From Prorocentrum cordatum (lineage: Eukaryota; Sar; Dinophyceae; Prorocentrales; Prorocentraceae): a DNA stretch of 64,000 nucleotides. The notes under the pieces are model-generated. The model saw nothing but the letters and a program-made list of their open reading frames with translations, ran no database searches and had not been told where the DNA came from. The stretch lies in assembly GCA_963575745.1 (NCBI GenBank), contig CAUYUJ010004343.1, forward strand, positions 1-64,000, read 5' to 3'. Shown one piece after another: positions 19,812 to 30,704 of this stretch. Position numbers and translations under genes: made by a program. Positions within the stretch are counted from its first letter, which is position 1. The number at the start of each line of letters is the position of its first letter.

Positions 19812-21932
19812 CTAGGATACGCACTCGGAGGCCGATCCTCTCATGAGCACGCCCTTGACCCTCAGATTACTGACGCTGTAGATGGACTGGCTGAGACTGT
19901 TGGTGCCGTCGTTGCACTGGACATTGGTGAAGAACTCCGAGCTTAGCGGGACAAAACCGTTGAACTGGGAGGACTCGATGGCCGAGCCGAACGTGGTCAT
20001 GTTTCCCACGAGGGCGTCCAGGGTGGCCTGGGTGACCGGATTCCCGCCGCCAAAGACTTCCTGCCGCCCGATCAGCACTCCGCTCTCGGCGTTGCCCTGC
20101 ATCTGCAAAAACTTGACCGTCATACTCCCGTCCGCGGCAAAACTGGCGTTGATGGTGAATGGGTGCGCGCTGTCGATGCCAGACGTCGTCACGGGAGTTG
20201 GTGGGGTCGTTGCGGGGAGCTGCTGGCAGCTGCTCGGAGGGTCCGGCGCCGGGGTGAAGAACTGGTTGTTGTTGCAGCCGAACTGGTTGCACGGATCCGG
20301 GCCAGGATAGTCTCCTGGATTATCTGGGGAGAAGGTGAACGTGGAGTGCCACGTAGTCGCGAAGGCCAGCTTGCTGTTGGTCTCGATGATGTCCATCTCC
20401 GGGCAGAATGAGTTGGGGACTAGGTTTGCAGGCGTCTGCGGCTGCGCCGAGAACTCTCCTTGGCCGTCGCAGTACTGAGTAGCAGCACCAGCAATTGTCC
20501 GCGGCCTTCCGTCGTAGTCCCCAGAGCCGGTCTGCGGGAAGACGGTATAGAGATTCGGGTTGGGACCCTGCATGCCACCAGTCTGGAGGCCGACGATCGT
20601 CTGGGACAAATCCATATCGAAAGCGATCCAGCCATTCAACAGGTTCCATACGCCTCTGGAGCTGACCCGCGCAAGCCCTGTGGTCGTCCAGCCCTGGTCT
20701 CTCAGCTCGACGGACCCGCTGGGGTTGGCGGGGGTCCCCGCGCCCCCCTGGGCGTCGAAGTCGACCCGGAGCTCGGCGGCCCTCGGGCAGTACTCGCGCG
20801 CACCTGTTTGCGAGGGCGCATCAGGGGGGGGGGGCGCAGGAGTGGCTGGCGCGATCTTGTAGTTGTTCCAGCACGCGTTGGGCTCTTGATTGCATTCGCC
20901 CCTCCAGAGGTAGCACGCGCCGGTGAACGCGCTGCCACCGGATGCGCACTGAGATGGCAGGCCGCTCTGGTAGCCGAAGCCCACGCAGCCACCAACGTCT
21001 TCGCAGACCTTCCCACAGGCTCCAGCAGATGCCTGGAAGGAAGGCTCGCCCAGGATGATCTCGGCAAAGTTGCTGCAGCCACGACCTGCGCCGTTCAGTT
21101 CGAACGGGCCCGACGGCTCCGTGTAACTCTCCAGCGCGTAGTGGTCCCAGCAAGCGTTGCCCTGCATGGAGCACACGCCCTTGTACAGGTAGCACGACCT
21201 TGCGCCAGGGCCACGTCCGGAGACGCAGTCGTCGGCCTGATAGCCGAACTCCACGCAGCCCGCGTCCCTGTGCGCAAGGCACTGGAGACCACAGTCGTCC
21301 GCATTGCTGATGCCCGAGAGCCTTGTCAGGAGGATGTCCCTCCAGTTGCTGCACCCCTGCCCCTTGTCTGGAGCCGACCACACCGTTGGCTCGGCGTTGT
21401 CCAGGAAGAAGTTGTCCCAGCAGTCGTTCTTCTCTTTGGAACAGGTGAAGGGCCCCCAGCGGTAGCACGACCCGACGCCAGACGAACTTGTGCCGCCGCT
21501 GCACACTGGGGGGTTCGCGTCCTCGAAGTTGAAGCCGGTGCAGCCAGGGCTGTACCTGCAAGACGTCGCGCAGGCAGAGTAGGTGGGCATGACACTCTTC
21601 GGGCCGATCTGGATGGCGTTCCAGTTGGAGCAACCGGTGTTATCGTACACGGTCCAGTCTTCGACGTGGTTGCCACTTGTCCCGACCATGGCGGGTTTCT
21701 CCAGTCCAACCCGAGATTCGATGTCACTGCGAGCCTTCTCCGCAACTCTCAGCCCCCAGGCAGCACACGCCAACACACCCGAGCAAACCACGACGCCCAG
21801 CGAGGCCTTCTGCAGCCAGCTCCTCGTCACGGAGCGGCTCGGCTCCTCGCCCTGGCTCCGCGTCAGGGCGCGCTGCGCCTCCTCGAGAGTGCCGACGAGG
21901 CACTCCTCATCGTGGTGAGGGTGGAAAGACAT
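19812..21932 (-). CDS. Membrane-anchored protein with three Apple/PAN-like repeats and a GH16/GH7-type glucanase-fold domain
   Basis: 706 residues if started at ATG 21932. The frame is open further upstream, but that part includes the relict spliced leader, so this first ATG after the leader is preferred (5' UTR about 93 nt). Residues 43-62 form one hydrophobic segment, suggesting a type II signal anchor. Three Cys-rich repeats at about 100-171, 193-262 and 285-355 share GCSNW/F, C...C, GCVxFGYQ, CY and a closing CW(D/N)(N/H)(F/Y), like PAN/Apple modules that bind glycans or proteins. A Pro/Ala linker (362-376) leads to a domain at 382-700 with GWIAFDMDLS and PEMDIIETN. E512 and E517 fit the E-x-D-x-x-E catalytic motif of GH16 and related GH7 beta-glucanases. 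Role by inference: surface or secretory glycan binding or hydrolysis. Intronless. The exact enzyme family is uncertain. Confidence 0.85.
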   Translation of the reverse strand: MSFHPHHDEECLVGTLEEAQRALTRSQGEEPSRSVTRSWLQKASLGVVVCSGVLACAAWGLRVAEKARSDIESRVGLEKPAMVGTSGNHVEDWTVYDNTGCSNWNAIQIGPKSVMPTYSACATSCRYSPGCTGFNFEDANPPVCSGGTSSSGVGSCYRWGPFTCSKEKNDCWDNFFLDNAEPTVWSAPDKGQGCSNWRDILLTRLSGISNADDCGLQCLAHRDAGCVEFGYQADDCVSGRGPGARSCYLYKGVCSMQGNACWDHYALESYTEPSGPFELNGAGRGCSNFAEIILGEPSFQASAGACGKVCEDVGGCVGFGYQSGLPSQCASGGSAFTGACYLWRGECNQEPNACWNNYKIAPATPAPPPPDAPSQTGAREYCPRAAELRVDFDAQGGAGTPANPSGSVELRDQGWTTTGLARVSSRGVWNLLNGWIAFDMDLSQTIVGLQTGGMQGPNPNLYTVFPQTGSGDYDGRPRTIAGAATQYCDGQGEFSAQPQTPANLVPNSFCPEMDIIETNSKLAFATTWHSTFTFSPDNPGDYPGPDPCNQFGCNNNQFFTPAPDPPSSCQQLPATTPPTPVTTSGIDSAHPFTINASFAADGSMTVKFLQMQGNAESGVLIGRQEVFGGGNPVTQATLDALVGNMTTFGSAIESSQFNGFVPLSSEFFTNVQCNDGTNSLSQSIYSVSNLRVKGVLMRGSASECVS

Positions 21933-22025
21933 CCTGGATGCGCTTGCCGAGGAAAGCCGAAACCACTTATGCGCGCTGCGATCAAGTCGGAAACTCTGAG
22001 AGGATCGGAACTCGAGAATACAGCG

Positions 22026-22048
22026 CTTGAGCCAAAAATGGCTACGGA
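22026..22048 (-). other. Relict dinoflagellate spliced leader (DinoSL)
   Basis: The minus strand reads TCCGTAGCCATTT, then TTGGCTCAAG: the 22-nt dinoflagellate spliced leader with one extra T in the T run. It lies about 93 nt before the ATG of the intronless gene below. Leaders are normally added to mRNA by trans-splicing, so a genomic copy joined to a gene marks integration of a reverse-transcribed mRNA. Confidence 0.9.
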
Positions 22049-22790
22049 TTGTTGAAGTGATATATCTTGTAAAACAAATGGTGTTGAATCCATTTCGACA
22101 CACGCGCGCGCGGCGGCACGCGCGCGTAGCCCGCGTGGTGTTCGTTGACACGGATTCGGGCACCCGGCGCACGCTAGATTAGCGCAGATGCACACCGTGG
22201 TGAGATGATAATGCGGGTTCTGGACGAGATTGCTACAAACATGTGTTCCTATGAGTTCAGCGAGTGCGCGCGGGCAGAAACGCTGCAGACTTTGTGTTAT
22301 GAAAAGACGTGTGTGCTTGATGCCTTGTGTGTTGAGATGCTTGCAGGACGCAAGCGTGTGGCATGATATCAACATGTGCGCGCGCGTGCGGACTTCGCTG
22401 CAATGTGCGCAAGAGAGCCTTGCAATGTTATGAGATGAACGACTGCGCGCAGAGTATCATTTGACAGGGGCGAGTGGGGAGGGCGATACCAGCATGGCTG
22501 GGATATGGGCAACTGACGATTTGGGATACTGATTCGGGGCTCAACCTTAACGGTGTTTGTCGTTTTCGTTTTGTTTCCCCTCTTTTTGTCTTCAATCCGC
22601 CCTTACAGCAAAACGAAGTGGAAACGAAAACGGCCCACGAACTCGCCAAAAAACCGTTTAGGTCCAGCCCTGGACTGACTTGCACTTTGTCGCGCCCCAT
22701 CTAGGAACGACAACCCCGAGGGAGAAGGGTGGCAGCGTCAATGCTTGCAAGGCGAATTGAGCAGTGCAGGCTAAGCGGTGCAAGCCAATG
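22049..22790. other. Gene-less stretch upstream of the glucanase-fold gene
   Basis: Moderate-GC sequence with no recognised gene. Transcription signals could lie here, but none is identifiable; dinoflagellates lack canonical TATA boxes. Confidence 0.4.
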
Positions 22791-22794
22791 CTGC

Positions 22795-23010
22795 TCGGGG
22801 TGGGCGCACGGGGCGCCCACGAGGCGCCCGCGATCTGGCGAGACGCCAACGAGGCGAAACCCCCGGAGGCCCACCAGGCGCACGGGGCGCCCACGAGGCG
22901 CCCACGAGCGGGCACCGGGCGCCGAGGCGGCGGATCCCCGGGGAACCCACCCGGCGCAAGAGGCGCCCACGAGCGGGCACGGGCTCCGGCGTGGCGAAGA
23001 CCCCGGGCAG
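22795..23010. repeat. GGCGCCCACGAG-type degenerate repeat
   Basis: Recurrent GGCGCCCACGAG(C/G), CACGGGGCGCCC and related words at irregular spacing. The overlapping ORFs here share the repeat in all frames. Confidence 0.7.
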
Positions 23011-23255
23011 CCCGTCCAGGCACGTCAGAAAACCGACTACGAACTCCTTTGCGCAGGCAGTGCTGCCGGGGGAAGGGCCCACTCCGCGGAGTCCCGTGCA
23101 ACTGCAGCGACGCGGAGGGGGTCGCGCTCATCCCTGGCCATCTTCGGGGGAGAGGGGAGAGTAGTACGCATGTCGAACAGCTGTGGAGGAGCAGTGGGAC
23201 ATGAAAAGAGGGATGAGGGATGAGGGCGGAAGGTGGAAGGTGGAGGGGACGACGA

Positions 23256-23430
23256 CTCGACGACGTCGTCGTCGGGTCGTCGTCGTCGTCGTCGTCCTCA
23301 GCGTCGGCGTCGTCGTCGTCGTCGTCATCGTCGTCGTCGTCGTCGAGCGGTCATCGTAGTCGTCGTCGTCGTCGTCGTGGTCGTGGTCGTCGCCGTCGCC
23401 TTCGACGTTTTCAACGTCGTCGCCGTCGGC
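23256..23430. repeat. (GTC)n microsatellite
   Basis: GTC/TCG trinucleotides with interruptions, adjoining the 3' end of the helicase-like gene. Confidence 0.95.
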
Positions 23431-23507
23431 GTCCTCCACCGATTATCACTGCTACGCACCAAAGACGCTCCTGCTTCGGCAACTTCCGTAGCAGACAAAC
23501 TGGGAAT

Positions 23508-26500
23508 CTAAGCGCCCCCGCCGAGCAAGAGCTTCACATCTGCTTCATAAAAACCTTGCAGAGATACTAACTGGATGCCTACCTGGTCGGCCTGGGTGGC
23601 CCTTTCGGCCATTCCAGTGCGCCCTAGCGCCTCGACGTCGGACTTAAACACGTCACCCAATGCACCAACACAGAGCCACGTCTCCTCAGTCAGTCTGCGA
23701 AATTCACGAAATTCAAGAACGGGTGATTGCGTCGCCGATGTGGGTTCAGATGTAGACTCGCTTGGCTCGGTCTCGTCGCAGATCACCAACGCGGAGTACA
23801 AGGAGCCTACCGAATTGTTGCACACGAGGCCCGCAAGTCTCACCGCGGAATACACCAAAGCCGCCCACTTCCAGCTCTTGCAGATAACTACGATGCCGCC
23901 CAAGAGGAGAGACCGCTCGTGGTCCACTGCCCCTCCGCCAACATACATGTAGACTACGTTCTTGCTATTGTCCTTGATGGCTGTGGCTATGCGTCCGGAC
24001 TGGCAGGCCTTGTTGAACCAAAGGTCCCCGTCTTCTTCTATGGCCAGCATTTTATGCAGTTCTCTGCTCACGCGCGCATGCAACACGAGGTCCTTCTCCA
24101 GCACGAACGACAGACACCAGGCCAGGCTGCAGAGTGCTGCTATAGCGCTCTCGACCTCCAGACCAGCGTGAGCATGAAGGAATGGGAGGCAGAGGCGCGT
24201 CACGCCTTTGCCTGCTTCGGAGCTCACCTCTGCGGTGGCGCACGGCAGCAACAAATGGCCGAACGTCATGGCTGGCATCCAATCCATCAAGTCCACACCG
24301 CGGCTCACCTTGTCGCGCATCTTCTGCACGCCCCATCGCTCGGCTGCCGCTCCATGGCCCAAATTCCGAAGCGACCTGGTGGACTCGCGCACGAATTGCG
24401 CCAGAGAGGTGCCTGCGCCAGCTGCTTGCGCTAGGACATCATCGAAGGATGTGTAGTCGCTGCGTCCCTGGCCGAGGGTCGGCAAGTTTGGAATCTGCTT
24501 CCGCTCCAGCTTCCACCACACATCATAAGCGATGTCATGCACACGACGAGCAACATCATGCCGAAGCCAAACCGCAAAGCAGTCGTGATACGACGCTCGT
24601 ATATTCTGGCGGTCCTCGAGAATGCCCCACGGCAGGTTGTTCTCCCCGATGCGTTTGTTCCTGCGCTTCGCGTACTCGGAGCAAAACTCGCCCTTGGACC
24701 CACCGCCGACATACTCATGGCGAGCCTCGCGGGGCATTCCTGGATGCCCGAAAGGTTGTACTTCTACCCACATGCAAGTCTTCATCACCCCGCGCGTCAC
24801 GTTGATATACTCTTGGTTCAAGTTCCTCTGCGTCCCAGCGCGTTGGTCCTGAGCACCCACTGCGCGACGATGCCGCACGCAGTGAACTATAGGGACGCTC
24901 TCCCCCCTCACATTCAAAGGGAGCGACACTTGCACGACCCCTGGGCCCAGAGTTGAGTCATCGAAAGCAGCTTGCATCAGGCAACGCAGCGGGATTGCTG
25001 ACCGGCTCAGAGGCACGATGATCAGCACCGTTGGTCGTGGGAAAGCTTGCCCCTCCCGCTGAAGATTCCTGTGCACACACAAATCTGCGGCAACGGCGTG
25101 GCATAAACATTCGAACAAGAGAGGGTGCCAACCGACTTCATCACCGCCCTGCACTGGGCTCCTCCACCACAGGCCGCCGTCGTAGAATACGTGCTGCAAT
25201 CTGGTGTCACGAGCGACAGCGGAGTCAGAAGCAAAAGTGTTCGCGAACTCAAAACAGTGCGCCACGTAGTTGCACACGTCCTTGCTGCACCTTTTGCAAA
25301 CGTCGAGAACTGCATTCTCGGCCTTTTGGCACCATTCGCACCACGGACGGGCCTCAGGGACGGCCACGCTTCCTGTCAGAGCAGACGGCGTGGGCTGACC
25401 TACGCTCACTGCCAACGCGGTGCAATCCTCGCCATCACCTTCCAGGCCATGCGGAGCGAAGGGCAGCGCGCCGACCGCGCTGCCAGAGCTGAAGGTGGAG
25501 CGGGAACGCCGGCCACCGACATTTTCCACTCTCTGATGCTGGTCCCCCACCATGAGCAATGTCTGTACAGACACGTTCGCCAAAGCAGCTACCACCTGGG
25601 AAACGTCGTAGGACTCAAACTCTTCCATGCAGAACAAGCTGATCTCCAGGCGATCCAACAAACGGTTTAGGGATCCTTTAATGTCTCCCGCCCGCCACTT
25701 GACGAAATAATCCATTGTTGACACGATGAGATAACCGTTGGTGCCTTCTTTGATGACGTCCCCCCAGAGCTCCGCCCTTCTCCGCTTGATGGCGAAGATC
25801 TGTAGCATGTGCTGGCGAGCAAAATCGCGGAACTCCTCCAGCGCCGCGAACTCAGCGTCCCCAACCACGACAGAACAGGCCGCTGGCAAGTCCTTCCATG
25901 AGATGCGGAACTCCATGATACTCTGAAAAGCAGGACGCAACTGCAAGGCTTCCAGCTCTTGCACCTGTGCGCGCAGAAAGTGCAGCTGCTCATGCACCAA
26001 GTCCGCAACCTTATTTTCCCATGTGTTCAACGCCCCAGGGGCATCTGAAGGTCGCCCAAGCCAAACAACTCGGGGCCCGAAATCATCCGCCACAAACACC
26101 TCGTCTAGGAAATCCGGACCTTGCAATATAGAGTCACGCAGATTACGCGAAGGAGTCACGATCACCACTGCGCCATTCTGTCTGTCGACGTGGTCCAACG
26201 CTGCCTCGACCAGCAAAGCCAGAAGTAGCAACTTTCCAGTACCTGCGTAAGCCTGGATCATTAAGTGATGATTGTCCGAGGCGTTGATGGTGTCCACGCA
26301 TCGCTTCTGATCGTCCGACAGCTGAATGCGGCGCCTGCGCAATACCGACTGGAGGAAGGGAGACGATGGAGAGACTCCGTTCTTAAGCACATTTCCCACT
26401 GCGACTGACGATCCTGACCAAGGCTGCAGCATGGAAAAGGCAGCCCGCAGAGCGCCGAGCCCAAGAGTATTCTCCGCAGTAGCGCTGCGAACAAGAGCAG

Positions 26501-27782
26501 CGTGCTGGTATACTCGGTTGCCAACTCATTCAAGGATAACGCCGAGATGCTCTCCCTCTTCGTCCACCTCTGGCTCCAGAGTGATGCGAGTAGCGTAATC
26601 TTTCCTCGGCGCAGCCGTTACGACATGGAGCGTTCCGCTCCGGTAGGCTGCTTCCAGGAAATCTGGGCTAACGTGCGGGATAGCAATGCGAATGTCTCGA
26701 CAGCCTGCGCTAAGCGCATTGCCCTGGATGCCCATGTTCGACAGTGCGCGCGTACTTATCATCCACAGCATGCGATGCTTGTCAGTTGCGAAGTCGCCGT
26801 CGGAGTCTACGCGCCAACGGGCATCCCTGTCAGTGAACGTGTTCATGTTGCACACGATGGAAGCACAACCGAGGTTGTCCTCGTGAACCTTCAGACGCAC
26901 CACATCTTCGTTGCGAACAGACCCCGCCCGCAGTTCGCACAGCAGCTTGCCCTTCGCAGCATGCAGCAGCGCCGGCGCGACCTCTGACTCTAGGTTGAAC
27001 CTGGTCTTGCGAGCCACGCTGCTGGGCCCCAAGCCGCAACAGTCGACGGACACGTGCACGGCGAACTTCTCCAAGCGGGCGCAACTGCACCCCCGAGCCA
27101 CGATATCTGCGGGCGCAAACACCGTGTGACCGCAAGCTTTCCAGGCAGTGCTGGGGCGCTCCGGAGGAGGCAGCTCCTTCGTGCCTAACTGAGCGACGAG
27201 TTTCCTCATGCAGTTCAGCTCACCGCTGCCATCCTGCCTCGGCCTCTTGGTAGTGTGAGCGAACTTGTTCGCGAGGGCCTGCTCCGCGAACCCTATTGCT
27301 CTCACGGCGTTCTGTTTTATTCGCTGAACTAGCTCTGGCGGCAGGCAATCCGCAATGTCTGCTGGGCGACGGCGGTACGGCGACGATCGGTCGTTGCCAA
27401 AAGAAGGAGGAATGACCACCTCCTCCTCGGCACGTACAGCCACCCAAAACTTCAAGACTGCCTTGCCGGGCAACGTACTGTGGATGACGGCAGCCTCGCC
27501 ACGCGGTAACCATGCGCCACGAACTGCAAGAATGACACGCGGAGTCTCTGACGCATCTGGAAATCGGCAGGCGGCACGACCCTTCAGCAAGCGATTCGAC
27601 CCGTTCCGAGACGGATGAGCGCAGCTACATTCTGCATCTTGACTTCCCGACGGAACGCCGCCATCGAGCGATGATCCAAACGTGTCCACCATGAACTCCT
27701 CGAAATCCTTGCCCTCGCCCTGCTCGCTCCAAGGGGCCCCCGTTGCTAGCAAGGCTACCAGGGCGTACGGGCACCTCTCCAT
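23508..27782 (-). pseudogene. Large SF1 helicase-like gene, interrupted by one TGA
   Basis: One minus frame is open on both sides of TGA 26526-26528, giving 418 codons (from ATG 27782) and then at least 974. ATG 27782 is preferred over the upstream frame because the deleted relative at 37.4-37.7 kb keeps this ATG and its frame. In the second part (counted from Met 26432): LSDDQKRCVDTI (Q-like), AYAGTGKLLL near 62-71 (Walker A, with Leu where Ser/Thr is expected), ISLFCMEEFES near 264-274 (a weak DE-box), LLMVGDQHQ near 292-300 (motif III), LNVRGESVPIV near 506-516 (V) and EYINVTRGVMK near 541-551 (VI). Two CxxC pairs with further Cys near 365-393 may bind zinc. This resembles UvrD/Upf1-type SF1 enzymes. 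The first part has no recognised domain. The ATPase sites look degenerate. Confidence 0.65.
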
Positions 27783-27899
27783 GCCGACCGCAAGGAAAGC
27801 TGGAGGGCGGAAGCGTTTGCTGATAGGCGGAGCTAAGCTCACAGCCACACTGCAACGCTGTGAGCCAGAATGGCAACAGCGACGATTACGCTGGAGCAC

Positions 27900-28490
27900 C
27901 TATGGATTTGGGCCAATCATGAGGCCCTTGATGACCTCGTGGCAATTCTTCGGAGCCTCCTGGGGCCTCACGCGAGTGCTGCACACTCGGAAATTCTACC
28001 AGCGGTTTCCCCCAAGCCTGCAGAACCCGAAGCCGCGCCATCTCGATCCGCATTCCTTCTGGACTTTCTTGGGGCGTTCTTGAAGCCCTCGTACGAGATG
28101 TATAAGCCGCTTGGGCCCTCCTGGGCCTTGGGCCGTCTTGGAACGAACTGACGAACCTCAAACGCCGTCAAGCAGCGTCGGGAAGCGAAGACAGCGACAA
28201 GACCAAAAGCGTTGCGCTCCCGCGGACGGTATCATCACACCACGAACGTGAGAGCCCGCGCGCGCGCACCACAAGAACTCCGATAACGAGAAGGAGGAGA
28301 AGGACGAGGGGCGGAACGACCGATTCAAATTCTACCAGGGGTCACCTGTGAATAGTGGTTACAGATAATGTCTCATATTGTTTGTCACGACGGGCTGCGC
28401 TATGCTCATTCTTCCACCAACTTGCGGGCATGGAGACGCATGGGGCTCACTAGCAGGGTGACCAGACTTTGCCATTAGAGCGACGTTACA
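27900..28490. other. Gene-less stretch
   Basis: Unique sequence with a short GGAGCCTCCTGGGGCCTC element at about 27950. No gene recognised. Confidence 0.4.
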
Positions 28491-28496
28491 GATGCG

Positions 28497-29520
28497 CTGG
28501 TACAGCGCTCTCACGACTCACACGCAAGGAGGCGCCCGAACGACTCAGACCAGGACGAAGGTCCCGAACGACTCACACCGCGGGGAGCCCGAACGACTCA
28601 CACACAAGGAGGGGCCCGCACGACTCCCACCAAGACGAAAAGGCCCGAACGACTCACACCACGAGGAGCCCCAACGACTCACACGCAAGGAGGGGCCCGA
28701 ACGACTCACACCAGGACGAGGAGCCCGAACGACTCACACCAAAAGAGCCCGAACTAGTCCCACGCGAGGAGGGGCCCGAACGACTCACACCAAGAGGGGG
28801 GGGCCCGAACGACTAACGCCGCGAGGAGACTGAACGACTCACGCACAAGGAGGGGCCCGAACAACTCACACCAGGACGAAGGGCCCAAACGACTCACACC
28901 ACGAGGAGCCCGAACGACTCACACAGAAGGAGGGGCCCGAAAGACTCACGCCAGGGCGAGGGGCCCGAACGACTAACACCACGAAGAACCCGAACGACTC
29001 ACACACAAGGAGGGGCCCGAACGACTCACACCACGACGAGGGGCCCGAACGACTCACTCCAGGAGGATCCCGAACGACTCACACACACGGAGAGGCCCGA
29101 ACGAATCCCACTAGGCCGAGAAGCCCGAACTACTCACGCCACGAGGAGCCCGAACGACTCACACACAAGGAGGAGCCCGAACGACTCACACCAGGACGAC
29201 GGGCCCGGACGACTGACACCACGAGGAGCCCGAACGACTCACACACAAGGAAGGGCCCGAACGACTCACACCAGGACGAAGAGCCCGAACGACTCACACC
29301 AGGAGGATCCAAAATGTGTCTCACACCACGAAACACCCGAACGACTCACACATAAGGAGGGGCCCGAACGACTCACACCAGGACGAGGCGCCCGAACTTG
29401 TCACACCCCGAGGAGCCCGAACGACTCCCACACAAGGAGGGGCCCCAACGACTCACACCAGGACGAACGGCCCGAACGACGCACAGAAAACTCCAGAAGC
29501 ATGCGCACACGAACGAACGG
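28497..29520 (+). repeat. 24-28-bp satellite (GCCCGAACGACTCACACC family)
   Basis: About 40 copies of GCCCGAACGACTCACACCA followed by GGACGAG or ACGAGGA. Spacing varies between about 24 and 28 bp. The same family recurs at 48122-48385, and 1-2 units occur at 38938-38985. Confidence 0.95.
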
Positions 29521-29980
29521 CCCGAACGATTCCTAGAACACCCCCCCAGAAAACAAGCGACCCGAACGAGGGAGAGTGGGCCCGCCCTTCAGGCAAAACG
29601 TGGGGAATCGTCGAGATCGTTGTCGAGGGAAGGCGAACGCGGCGGGGGGGATGCTGATAGTCACCTCCCCCCCCGTGAACCGCCAGCCCCCAAAAAAAGA
29701 GTGGGCCGCCCGGGCGTTTATACAATACGCCAAAATGGAACATTCCTGCAGGCCGCCTCTGCAGGACTTGCGGCGCAGCCCCTCACGCATCCGCGCTGCG
29801 GGTGCGCCAGCGGGCGCGGGGGGGCGGCGGCGTCCTCCTCCCCCCCCACCATCATAGCGATGATGATAATGATGAGCAGCCTACGATGATGAGGCCCTGG
29901 GCCCCGCCACAGAGTCCCAGGCCCCGCCCCAGGCCGCGGGCCAGGCCCCCTTTCCCCATCGACTCTCAACTGCGTCCGTG
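29521..29980. other. Gene-less stretch left of retroelement 2
   Basis: GC-rich sequence with G/C homopolymer runs and a short GATGATGATAATGATGA tract at 29860. No gene recognised. Confidence 0.4.
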
Positions 29981-30024
29981 TTATATATATATATATGCAT
30001 ATATACATATATATATATATATAT
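29981..30024. repeat. (AT)n tract, left flank of retroelement 2
   Basis: TATATATATATATATGCATA-type sequence immediately before the B2 repeat. Its counterpart starts at 36120. Confidence 0.9.
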
Positions 30025-30189
30025 ATAAATCACTTGCCGGCCTCCAACCCTCAGGCGACGGTAGACGACCGATAGCGCGCATGCATTTTCCCACGGGCAG
30101 TGAGCAACGCTCTCGAACTCTGAGGTGGATGACCACACATGTGTGAAGCGCCGTCTTGGCGCGCAGATCAGGCATGCACAGCTGGGCCC
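30025..30189 (-). repeat. Split direct repeat B2 (165 bp)
   Basis: Plus-strand ends ATAAATCACTTGCCGG and CAGCTGGGCCC; matches 30408-30572. It forms the outer 3' end of retroelement 2. Confidence 0.9.
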
Positions 30190-30218
30190 GGGGGGGGAAA
30201 GGAAGGAGAGGGGGGGGG
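30190..30218. other. G-rich spacer between B2 and A2
   Basis: 29 bp of almost pure purine (two long G runs separated by AAAGGAAGGAGA) lying between the split repeats; absent from the B1-A2 junction. Possible quadruplex former. Confidence 0.6.
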
Positions 30219-30410
30219 GTCAGAAAAAGAAACTTGAGCCAAGAGTCACCAGATCAGGAGGCTCTTGCGAACATGACAACTCTGCACAACACCGGTGACC
30301 TTCTGTCTCTTCCAACCGACTTGGAAAGGTCACCGGTCACATGCATGCATTGACCAAAATCTCCTGCTCTCAGGAGGCTCAGGCAAACATGATACCTCAA
30401 CAAGTTGATA
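30219..30410 (-). repeat. Split direct repeat A2 (192 bp)
   Basis: Begins GTCAGAAAAAGAAACTTGAG and ends CCTCAACAAGTTGATA on plus; same length and nearly the same sequence as A1 at 35928-36119. Confidence 0.92.
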
Positions 30411-30572
30411 AATCACTTGCCGGCCTCCAACCCTCAGGCGACGGTAGACGATCGATAGCGCGCATGCATTTTCCCACGGGCAGTGAGCAACGCTCTCGAA
30501 CTCTGAGGTGGATGACCACACATGTGTGAAGCGCCGTCTTGGCGCGCAGATCAGGCACGCACAGCTGGGCCC
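30408..30572 (-). repeat. Split direct repeat B1 (165 bp)
   Basis: Matches B2 and overlaps A2 by the ATA trinucleotide at 30408-30410. B1 and A2 together mimic the circle junction. Confidence 0.9.
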
Positions 30573-30704
30573 ACGCCCATATGATGAACGGGGAGGGTGG
30601 GCTGGGAGCACTAATCATTTTGCACAGCTCATTGGCGCTGGGACTAGGGCGCGCTCGGCATCAGGATCGGCGCATTCACGATGCGGCGGGCCGTGGCGAA
30701 CAGT

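Noticed and set aside
18590-19946. 338- and 218-codon ORFs with RAGPPRARHL repeats
   Set aside because: The 64-bp minisatellite is open in all plus frames; peptides are frame-rotated versions of the same repeat.
20460-22055. 531-codon plus-strand ORF
   Set aside because: Antisense shadow of the glucanase-fold gene; no motif, while the minus frame has clear domains and an upstream leader.
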